From contig NC_088201.1 in NCBI RefSeq assembly GCF_037126465.1, positions 66,238,879-66,302,878 on the forward strand: DNA of 64,000 bases. The letters are read 5' to 3'. Numbering within the stretch: position 1 is the stretch's first letter; the number at the start of each line of letters is the position of its first letter. Both the position numbers and the translations under genes were made by a program. Source of the stretch: Ornithodoros turicata. Lineage: Eukaryota > Arthropoda > Arachnida > Ixodida > Argasidae. This document shows, piece by piece, positions 20,401 through 32,400 of this stretch. The notes under the pieces were generated by a model that saw only the letters and a list, made by a program, of their open reading frames with translations, was not told where the DNA came from and searched no databases.

Positions 20401-23400
20401 CTGTAAAATTTGTTTCAACCATTATAATCATGGGCCTTGATATCTGTAAAGATTAGGTTAAGGAGCTCTAAAATGCAACAAAAAGCAACTTGTTCTCAGA
20501 TTAAAGTTGGAGTTTCAATAAGCACTGTGCAACCAAAATTATTTTACAGAATGAAGCCTGCTTTCAGGAACCAGTTCGTGATGGTCATCTGGCACACCTC
20601 ATGGGTGCACCTCATGGGCTCACAGGCTCCAATACCCCACATATCCCATATGCCCCAATATTGTGTGTTTTTTTCAGTAAATCAACAGCACGGAGGCTAC
20701 GGTAGTAAACTGTAATACGCTTATAGGCCCATACCACACGCATAGAGAAATTGTACACCCATCAGCAATGTTACTTTAAAATCAGGGACTTAGTCTTCCC
20801 CTTGGTCCTATCCACGTTGAAGATCATCCTGTCGATGACACGCCGATCATACGCGCACTCTTCCAGATCCTCTTGTGTTTAGCACATGTGCCATCACCGA
20901 CAACTTTGATTTTACTCTTGAGCCTCCAGAGTCATTGAAATTGTCTACTGGAAGAGGCCGTACTTCTGGTCAATAGACATCATCTTCTTCCATGATGACG
21001 TTCGTCAACGATTGCGAGCTTGATGTTCAAGCCTACTGCGCCTTACATTTCTTTGGTTGAGACATCATCGCTGACTCAAAGCTGACGTGCCAAATTGGAG
21101 TGATGTGGACAACCCGTCACCAAAACACAAAATGATCAGCTCCAAAGAAGACAAAGCATCCAATCTAATGTGGAACGCAGGTCAATAGTATGATGACTAA
21201 GCACAGAGTCGCGTGGCGTTCCCGCTCCCGTGGTGTCCTACCATTCACAAAAGAGGGCAGCGTACCGTAGTAGGGCATCTGGCATTGTTGTATAGGTACC
21301 CAGAATGGCGAGCTCCGTTGTTACATGCGGGTCCTATCCCTATAGATACAATGCACACTTTTGACAGTCAAAGTAAAACTGATCATTGTACAAGGTATAT
21401 CGTTGCACAGGGGATCATTACGCGCAGGTTCAACTTATTACGCTAAGGTCTTTGCGCAGGGTAGCTGAAGCTGATACAAAATGTACAAAGCAGCTGAAAG
21501 ACAGACAAAGGAAAAGGACAAACAAACTACTCAGCAATTTGTCCCTTTCCGTCTTGTTCCAGTAGTACTAGGAGTCTTTCAGGCTTTCATAAACTATTTA
21601 ACTGGATCATAACTAGAGCCTGAAGTTTTAGGGTTTTACCCAATTCTTCCCCGAATTTGCACCCCGAACTGAAGGTTGCCTCTTTAGGGTGAAACCCGAT
21701 TTTTACCTGGCAAATTGCCCTCACTGGGATGTCTGTAGGAATGCATTAATTTACTTGTTTGGCAGAAAAATTCAGTTACATCACCATTTGTACCAAACCA
21801 CTACAGTTAGTTGAGTAACTGAGCCCGATTTCACCCCGAATTTAGCATACTGGAAGTTTTTTCACCCGAATTCACATGAATTTAGTGCACATGTTTATTT
21901 ACCCGATTTTTACCCCCCAAAGTTAGAGAAAAATATTTCCCGAAAACTTCAGGCTCTAATCATAACTGGGTCACTATGCACAGAAGCGCCAGTTTAACTG
22001 CATGACTGCTGGACCCCAGTAGACCTTCAAGTTGATCGGGTTAACTGAATGTCAGGCAGGATACCTAATACATCAATCGAGAAAAATACTTACTTGTGCT
22101 AGCATTCCCGAGAAGGCCCACACACGAAACATCTTTAGCGGCACACTCACCAGGTACTGAAAAGATAAACAACCAGATAACAATGAACATGCTTTCAAGG
22201 CTGTTGAGATATAAAACAACAATAATATACAGCAAGCACATACATGCTTTCAAAATTAAGGTCAAACCAAAGGATCTGCTCTTGTTCAAGAGACCTCATC
22301 TTCTGACAGTAAACACGGCCAGCTGGTTTTAATCACTTGTGGCAATGGTACATTCAGCTATCATTTGTGGTGGCGTACGACTCTGCAGCTGTGGCCATGG
22401 CAATATTTTAGTGAGGAAGTTCATTAGCACAAAATTTTAATCATGTCAGTAAAGGGAATTTTAAGATTCTCCTCATGTGTGCCCCACAGTGATAATCTCA
22501 AAAGTGCTCTTCAAACTCTTGATGTATCGCGTCCATGAATGTCCTGCATTCAGTGGGACACCATGCATATTACCAGGATTTCACTGCATCTGTGTTCTAC
22601 ATTTTATAGACACCCATAGTATGTTTTAGAGACACCGACAAACACATACAAAATAATGAATAAGCGAGTCTGAAGCAGAAGTTAAGCGGAAAGTAAAATG
22701 CTAGTACATAATTTATGAAAGAAGGTAAATGGAAGGTATTACTAGTTACAGCCAGTAATTAATCACTTCCCCCTTTTAAATTCTTTAATAAAGTACCAAC
22801 ATTTTACTTTCCTGTACACTTCTTATGCCCTTGTCACACGGGCAGCGCTAACCACGGTTAAGGCAACTGCGGTTACACGTAACCGTGGTTCGCCGCAGTC
22901 ACACGGCCGACCGAACGGAGGTTACGCAGCTAACCTCGGTTATGGGAAACCGAGCTTGGAAACTTCGATTTCGCGAGGTAACCACAGTTTCGAGATTCCG
23001 ACTTCCCAAAGTCAATACGTGTGTAATGACATTTTCCACAAATAATCATGCGCGTACCGCATATTTAATTATTGTTAAGCTTTTTAATTGCCATTATACC
23101 CTTTTCTTTTCATGATATACAGCGTAATCAAAATTTACCTGGTGCTTGTGTCACGATCAGGTGGTCACTGCTAACATGTCACAAACTGCCGTGCGACAAC
23201 AACAAACCGTGGTTCACGATAACTGCAGTTTGGTCGGGTAACGTCGGTCAAGCGTAACAGTGGTTAAAACTGCCCGTGTGACAAGTGTATTTAGTCACCT
23301 TCTTAGACCATACTTTATACAGTTATATGCATTTGTACATCATTATTTTAAAAACATATACATATTTTTTTTTTTTATTCACGTTCAGGGCTCACTGAGG

Positions 23401-26400
23401 GCATCACAGAACAGAGTGGACAATGTGACATAGTTGACATAGGTACAGACACCCATCAAATAAAAGATAGGGGAACAAATACCTCGTGGAAAAAGGCAGA
23501 GAGGAGAAACACATGGATGCAGGCCAGCTGCTTTGACATCCCCATTGCAATAAGTGGCTTGTACAGATGTCGCAAGCACCATCTGTGAACTGGAATGTTC
23601 CAGTTCTGCCAGAAGTACTGTACTGTTTCTGCATTCCTGAAGATTTGCAACAAAACATGACATCTCAACGGAGGAGCACACATACAAAAAGTAACAACAT
23701 AGCATTCTTCAAACAATGCTGCCATGCTGAGTGAAGAATTTGTGAATGTGAAACCAAGTCAACTGTCAAATTCCATAGCATTAGCTTCTGAACAGCTCAA
23801 TACTAACCTAACCGGTAAATTTGAAAAAAAGGTGTGTCATACAGGATAACACTAAAACAGCTCAACATAAAATCAAATTGATTTCTAGAAGGGAAGAATG
23901 CACTTACCACCAGTCTCTGTAGAACTCCCTATCAGCAAACCTCATTAGCTCTGCTAGGGTGTTGAGAGTTGAGTGGAAAAACCAGTAAAACATCACCAGC
24001 CAGATCAAAATGTTTGGAACCTGCATCATTAAATAAACAAATCATGATGTTTAACCAACGCTGCCCTGAAGCAGCATTCAAACTAATTATATTTAAACAA
24101 CTCTACAATGAAGCATGTAGATTACATGTGCCATAACATTTCAACACATACAGGGAAAGTTTAAAAGTCGTCGCAAAATCTTACCGCTAACTTGAGTAGT
24201 CGTTCAAGCATGGCCGGAAAATTCATCTCCTACAACCAGACAAAAGAAGCTTTCACATCTGAACTCTACCGCGCATTCCAGCGATGTGAGAAATACGGTT
24301 AAGCCTAGATATACCAATAGTCGATTTAAGGAAATCCTCTATTTAATGTACGATTTCTGTTGCACGTACGCTTCTCGATAGAGGCCAATGAATTTCTGCG
24401 CTCGATTTAACTAAGTATTTTCGTTCGGCATGTTCTATTTAATGAAGCCTGCAGCACAAGAAGCCTGAAAAATATTACTGCAGCACCGCATGCAATGGCA
24501 GGTGCCAATCCCCAAGTGAGAGCGAGAGGGGGTGAGGGAGGAGGAGTGCTGCACCCCATTAGAGGGAGAGAGAAGTAACATCAACACTATGCGTTGTTAT
24601 GGGTTATTGACGTTGTCACGTGGAATGACGTAATCGGAAGATTGGGCATCCATCCATCTCATCGCTTTTGCTATGGAAGCAGCGCAGTCACACCCGTGTC
24701 ACTTTCGTGTTTCAATCTCTTTCCTGTTGTTCTTTGCGATTAGTGCAGTCCAAAAAGGTTTTTTTCAGTTTACAAGACACTGACGATATTCGATGCAATG
24801 TCCAAGAGCGAAAAGAAAAGTGACGTTGCTATCCGAGAGTTAGGAACGTTCTGTGCTTGCATCAGAAGGGATGATTCATGCAAAACTTTTTTTTGTCTGC
24901 TCCTGAATGGAACCGTAAGTACAGCGACGAGGTTTGTGCTCAATAAATCTTGCACGATATTCAAGAAGAGTGCCGTTTGTACTTTTGAGCCAGTCTTATG
25001 AGAAAACGACGTGCACTAGAATGGGCTGCTCAGGTCGGTGCTTTAACCATTTTTTTTCAACAAGTCCAATTTAATGAATTATTGTATTTAATGAACTAAA
25101 GTGTGGTCATTTTGAATTTTGTTATATAAAGGTTCAACTGAAGCTGTCATTAACTTTAACGCGGCACTGGCTGGCGGAACATTTGGAGAGTCACCCCATT
25201 AGCGCAGCAGACACTCCGCCGAACACGCGGAGGAGGGTTATCATGGGGAGGAGGCGGCTTCTCGACAAACACCCCCAAGCATGAGTGAGATAGCCCACAA
25301 CGCTCTCTCCCTATAGTTCTACTTAGCGCCAATAGGGTGACTCTCCAACTTCTTCGCCAGCTGTCGCTGCGTTAAAGTGAACGTTGCAGAGAGCTGTACT
25401 TGTTGAGCAAACTTTGTTGTGATCCAAAAATACTGTATCCAGTCACAGATGTAAGTGGAAGTCTAAAGCTTTTGAATCAGGGATAGAAATCTAGCTGTTG
25501 TCACCCCTTTAATTTAATTTCTTTACCTGAAATGGCTTCAGAGAGTTCTTCATAATTGGCACAATCCATTGCTGAGCAAGTGCCAATATTAATTGCAGAA
25601 GAAGAAGCTGAAAGTAGAGAAAATTGTCAAAATGTTTTTCAACTTTTTCAACTCTTACACAAGGCTATCATCAAATTATTTCGGAGGGCTTTAATAAAAC
25701 TTGGCACATGATACAACTAGTTTATTATTAGATCGGCATTAGCGATCCTAAGACTTCATGGCAGGAATCTGAGGGAACACAGAGAAACTGAGGAGAAGGA
25801 GGAAATATCTATTTATTTACAGAAGACTAGAGCCGGGTGACACCCAGGAGTCTGTTCCTCCACTTCTCAGAAGTGCCTCAATGACACAAGAGGAAAAGAA
25901 AGAGAGAGAGAAACAAAACACACATGTGCAAAGATCATTAAAAACTTGTGGTGGGATGTCAGAGCTTGAGGCAATTTGCAAATTCCTAGATGAGAACCAC
26001 TATTCCTCGCTCAATGCATCAAGAATTCAAGCGAATTTCGTACAAATACCAAGCATTTATCGACAGTAATAGTCCGGTGGCACCTTTGGTGATGCTTTTT
26101 GTTCAAAGTCCTCCACTTGAAGATCCCAACCCCCCAAACCCACAAATGGCACATCACAGGCAGCCACCAAAATGAAGGTAGCTGACATACACGAATGCGG
26201 TTGTCCATACTTTGTACATTAGCTGCAGCTACAGCACAATCAGGGGTGGATCTAGGGGGATGGGGGATGTTTTGACCCCCACATCTCCATTTTTTTCATC
26301 ATGTGCTTCAATTGATCTTAGGCAGTGTATATAGCATGCTGGCTGGAGCCCCACCCAACCTCACCACACACACCACAGAAAAACCTTGGATCCTCTCCTG

Positions 26401-29400
26401 ATCACGGTATTGTAAAAGTGAACCACACTAACACAGAAACAATTAAAAGTTACTTACAGATTCAAGGAACCTCCTAAAAAGAAACCTCTTGCGAATGCGA
26501 GCTGACCGTGGAAAGTTCAGCTCGTAGCAGAGCGTAGGCACAAACACGAAATAGTAGATGTCTGAAAATTAACCATACCAATTCACAAGTCACGTTCAAG
26601 CCCACTTCAAGTATCTTATATGTACTGCTTGCGACACGGTTGTCTGAAATTAGCGTCCCGCAGTTCAACCCATTCTAAATCTCCAGGTGTTGCAGGGCCA
26701 TTCGTTTTGAGTAATAAACATGTGCACCATGTGGTCTACCTTTAAATACAATATTGACACAACATTTCGGAGGGCGACCAAGGAAGCGCGGACTGCGGAT
26801 CCACTGATCGGAGATTTCAGACAACCGTGTCGCGAGCAGTACATAATTTGCACGACCATATGATCTTGTCACCATAGGCATCGACCAAAGATGTTGCATT
26901 GATCTATGATAGACGTGTTAGGTATGGGTCAAACCAGACAGCTCAAGGAGCCCTAGAAAACTGCAGAGAAGTCGAACTTCCCTCAAATGGGGATGAATCC
27001 CTTGCTGATTCAAAGGTATCTATTGGTGGCTTTTTCAAAGTAAACGAGTTCTACGATAATTAGGATATCTGAAGGATGGCGCCTGAGGGCTTGAGACTAT
27101 GACAAAGGGTTGGTCAAGAAGTTATGAAACTTTCAGAAATCACAACATCATTTATGCACGATGCCTTTGCCCTCATTTTAAGTAAGACTAACCATTCAAG
27201 TTTAGATTGTCAGGATATGTAACGTAGACTGGCTTCTTGTGTCCATTTGTGGGTTGGTAGTGTCCATTGGATGGCTTGAACAGGGACTCTAAAACATCAA
27301 AAGAGGCAATGATAACATGGATGATGCAATGACAAAAAAATAAAAATACAAAATTGTAATCACAACGCAACACTACAAGTACCTGAAGAAGATCTGCGCT
27401 TCAAGCGCTTGAGTGCTGCTGTCTGTTGACGACACCAGAGGTTCACCATATGATAGGACACCAATTTGAGGAAGAGGACTGTAGCACATGCCAGTGCCAT
27501 TGAAGACGTTACTGCAAGTCATTAAAAACACTTATTCTCTATGAGAACTTGTTCTACACGTACAGAAGCAATGTGATGGAAATGCAAATTCGTACAGGGT
27601 TTTTCGTCTTATTTGGTACTGAATTTGGGGGGTCAGGTGCTCTTTAAATCTAATTCGGGGCAAATCGATTGCTATTGATACATTCAGGTGATATCTGGTT
27701 ACGTTTTCTTTCTGTCCAGCAAGTGGCTCACAGTTAAAGTAGCACAGAAGTCATTTTTAACACCCAGTTTTCTTCCTATAAAACTGTTAAGTTTGCCAGT
27801 AAGATGCACCATGTGAAGTAATTTACACCACACAGTCATAATTATCGCAGAAATTGAATTTAAAATACGCTGCAAAAAGAGACCGTGCACAACGGTGGTG
27901 AAGAGCAGTACCAGCCTGTGATCTGCCTGGAACCTCGCGCTGACGCTATAAGGAGAACGCTCGCTGATTGACCTAGAGGAATGTTGTCTGCTACTCCGCT
28001 GTCGTCTGCTACTCGGCTGTTCGGGGTTCTCATAAAGCCTTTCTGCTTGCTCGGTAATGCTTCGGCCACTCCTTCTATCCCCAATTCTCCGGGAGAACTG
28101 GCAAAACAGGTTTACGGCGGCAAAGGGACAATGCGCTGACCCCGACTGACCGGCAAGCCAGAACGAGTCTCCTTATGCCGTCATCGGTGACGTGCCATCA
28201 TACCTCCTCATCCTCGTTATAGCTGGAGTGGCGAGTTAACGGTGAAGGCGCGGAGCTACGTTTATTTGAGTTTTTTTCTGGGAAACAAATTGCACACATC
28301 AAAACCTTTCGCGCTATCCGGTATAATGACACACACACTTTCATCAGATGTCTTAATCTGAAATTTTTTTGGATGGCCCTCTGTACTCCTTTAAAGGTGC
28401 GCATATTGATCAAACATGCATTTCGCATTAATTATAGTCCCAAGCAGCACACGTTGCAACATCAAATGTGCTTCATAGTTTATTATGCAGTCAAATAATA
28501 TGTAGTCGAACCTCGATATAACGAAACTTAAGGGGATCGCAATTTCTTTCGTTGTATCGAGCATTTCGTTGTATCGAAAGTCTCGATACGCGAAGTCGCA
28601 AATCGCGGGCACGCACTGAACATCACGCGCTACGACCCGAAAAAGCATCTTGTAAAAGAAAATGAAGACGACGATGAGTATACCGAGAAAGCACACGTGC
28701 GAAGTTTTATTCCTGCGTAAAATATGTTGTTATTCTTGTCTGAGTCGTACCCAGAAGATGTGGTGTGACACTTTGTTCATATACCGCCAAAGCCTCCACA
28801 GCCTTCTCCATGTCGGGTTGCGACCCGGCAAACCTTCTAAGTATGTCAATGGCATCGACCACCTCATGAGCTGTCGGCACACAAGGTTCGACGTCTTCGC
28901 CGTTGTCGTCTTCGTTGTCGTCTGCACTGCGGCCGCAAGCGGTTGCCACGATCTCCTCTTCCGTGAGACTTTCAGTTGCCACAACATCGTTGTCTACGTC
29001 AAGAAAATCGTCGAGGCTTATGCCGTCACGTATGGCGCCGTGGTTACGTAGAGTCTCCCACGCGCTCCCGATACCGCTTTGCACAACGCGGTTCTGCTCA
29101 CATTCTTCAGTAGTGTCATCATCTGGCACTTCGCTATCATCACACAGTACGAAACCAGCATGACGGAAACAGTTTGCAATAACGCTCACCTTTGTTGACG
29201 CCCAAGCTGCCGACAGCATTTCTAACGCCATGAAAACATCAGTTTTCGTATCTCGTCGCAACTGAATGTTCACAAGTAAGCGCTGGATGAGACGCTCGCG
29301 GTACCCGCACTTTACACTGTGTATTATCCCCTGATCCAGAGGCTGTAGCACAGATGTTGAGTTTGCTGGAAAGTACACCAGCTCAATGTTTGTCACTTTT

Positions 29401-32400
29401 ATGCCCACTACATGATGGGCGGTGCAGTTGTCCAGGAGGAGACAAACAGTCCGTTTCTTTCTTCGCATATCGTCGTCAAAGGACTTCAGCCACTCTCCAA
29501 AAATGGCCCTGGTCATCCAGGCCTTGCTGTTGGCGACATACTTAACTGGAAGCCTTGGATGTCCTTTGAAGCAGCGTGGCCACATGCTTTTTCCAATGAC
29601 AAGCGGCGGGCGCTTGTCGCTGCCGTCCATGTTCACACATAACATCACAGTCAGGCGCTGTTTACTTTGTTTTCCGCCATGGCAGCGGCTACCCTTCACG
29701 TCAAGCGTTCTGTTTGGGAGCATCTGGAAGAAGAGTCCGAACTCATCCGCGTTGTAGACATCGTCTGGCTCGTACTTGGCGAGAATGTCAGGCACGTGGC
29801 TCGAGACCCACGTGTTCGCCTCCACCCTGTTGACGGAGGAGCTTTCTCCACACAAAACCTTCCCGACGATATCGTGGCGTTCTTTAAATCGCTGAAGCCA
29901 TCCGCTGCTGGCTTTGAAGTCATCACAGCCGAGGATGCACGCAAAATCCTTTGCCTTCTGCTGCAAGACTGCACCGCTCACAGGGATGCCCTTAGCTCTT
30001 GTGTCGGCGAACCACGTGAAAACCGCCTTCTCAACCTCTTCGTACGGCGATGTCTTCAGTCTTTTGCGCTGCGCAAATGCTCCTTGATCAGCTGCCTTCA
30101 AGATGTTCTCCTTGTTCTTGAGTATGGTAGACAGCGTGCTTGGGGACACGGCGTAGTCCTTCGCGATGTCCACTTTCTTTCTCCCGGACGCCACTGCTCT
30201 GATCATGGCAGCTTTGTCGTCAAGAGACAGCACTTTCCTCTTCCGACGGTCTGTATCCATGATGAGGTTATCCTGTCAACAATTTCCTTCGAAAACGTCA
30301 CCACAAAGAGAGATGCGTCGCGCTACTGCTCGAGTCGTTTTCTAACTGCACCCCGAGGGAGAAAAGGAGGGAAACTCTGATGCGGGAAAGGAGAAACGAC
30401 AAAGGAGACTTCCTCCTGAGTCATATCACTTATCTTCGGGAGGCATCTGACCCTAATCGCGATCGGCATACCCTTGCTGCGGGAACAGGGCACTGTTTGC
30501 GTTGCTGCGTTCCTTTTCGTGACCTTGACGTCGGATTTGCGGTCGTAAACCCCATCTCGTTCTTTCGCTGTACCGAGGTCGCGGCCAAAAAGCCTTTCGT
30601 TGTAGCGGGGGTTCAAATGTATTGTTTTCTACGGGCGTCTGCCGGGGAATCCGAATTATTTCGCTGTATCGCGAATTTCGTTGTATCGAGTTTCGTTGTA
30701 ACGAGGTTTGACTGTACATTGCACATGCGTACTATACAGTGCACATGAAAGGGGATTGGAATTCGGGTTGAAATCAGGTTTAACCCAAACTGGTCCAAAA
30801 CTGATTCAGGGGGGAACAATCGGAGGCAAACTGAAAAGGTCAGGCCCTACTTAAGGTTGGTGCAGAACATCTTATGAAGTGAAGTTCTGCCTTTAGAGTA
30901 CACTCATGTAGATAAACCTGTGGTATATCCCTGACGGTTTCTCCATTCTGCATTTGTGAAGGATGTGACCCCAATGGCTGCATTTCGAACAAGAGAGAGA
31001 GGGGGGGGGGGATCCATAGTTGCTTAGAAAACTATCCTCCGTCACCTCTCATGCAGTCACATGTTCTCTCTTCTGTTCACCGCCTCTCATGCAGAGGTGC
31101 ACTTTATTGGTATATTGATGCAGTGTTTCACTTACCAGGATTACAATTCCACTTTAAGACTACCATAGGTGGAACAAGCAAGATGAGGAAGAAGTTGATC
31201 ACTTGCAAGTTGCGAGCAATCCCATCTGAAATCCTTCCCTATGAGGGAGATATATATACAAATACTTTAGGATGAGCAAAGTTACAAATAGCTTGCCATG
31301 AAAAGTGTTGCACTTACAGCAGCAATCAGTTTCTCAATCCAGAGAGAAAAGAGAATGCAGAAGTTTAACCCTAAAAAGAGGAGAGGAAGGGAGCAGTATT
31401 AAGGATGAATCCTGATGAGCACAGAAAAGAAAAAAAGTGCATCTTGTGCAAATGTATGGAATGGTAGATAGTAGCTCTAACATGGTAGCATGTTACAAAG
31501 TGTTGCAGGACTTTTGGGAAGTCATCTACTACAATCAAGAAGGGCAATGCACTTTCATGGTTTGTGGCTAGACTATGTGAAGCTATGATAAACATTTCCG
31601 GTACAGTACAACAAACACAATACAGGAAATTTCATCTTTCGGGTGGAACTGGTCCTGGGTGTGATTACACAAGTCTGAGATACTGAGGGTCTGCTAGGCT
31701 GCTAGTCATGTGTTATTTGGGGTATTCTGGTACAAAAAGATAACATGACCTTGACCATTGGACTGTTCTCATAACCACAACAACATAGGGCTGCGTGAAT
31801 ATGTGGATTTTCCAAATAGCAAAGCGAATAATTGTAAATTCCATTTGAATCGAATATGGAATTCCACATTTGAATCGTATCGATTTTTTCTGCCAAACCA
31901 AATGTATTTGAATAGTTCAGAAGCTGCACTTGTAAGTCCGAGAAGAGATGGTATAATATAAAGCAAGTGCTGTGAAGATCCCTATGCATATACAGGGTGT
32001 TTCACCGAAAGTGATAAAAAATTCTAACTGGCGACATACTCGCCGGAGGATTGTGGGACTTTCGGCAGTTACCTTCTAGAAACTTTTGCCGCCACTTAGG
32101 AAGGCTTTGGACAATTTTTAATTGAGGGAAATTTATTTTTTTAAATTGAACTTTGAAAACTGCCAGGCGAACCTAACTTTTTTTTACAGGACTATGAAGT
32201 CCTCCAGGGATAACCACAGACCCAACAAAAACTATGCACAGTGTCACAACAGAAATACAGTACAATCTCAATGATACGAATTTAGGGATGATACGAATTT
32301 AGGGATGATACGAATTTAGGGATGATACGAATTTAGGGATGATACGAATTTAGGGATGATACGAATTTAGGGATGATACGAATTCTTTTTCGGTCCCGGC

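Noticed and set aside
29667..30380. 237-codon plus-strand frame
   Set aside because: It overlaps the Tigger transposase on the opposite strand, which has full domain support.
28503..30714. Domesticated host gene derived from Tigger
   Set aside because: Terminal repeats and subterminal words are still present, and the ORF has the full catalytic triad. This fits a mobile copy better, although copy-number data are needed.
32271..32385. CRISPR array
   Set aside because: The repeats are head-to-tail without spacers and lie within a transposon end in a eukaryotic genome.
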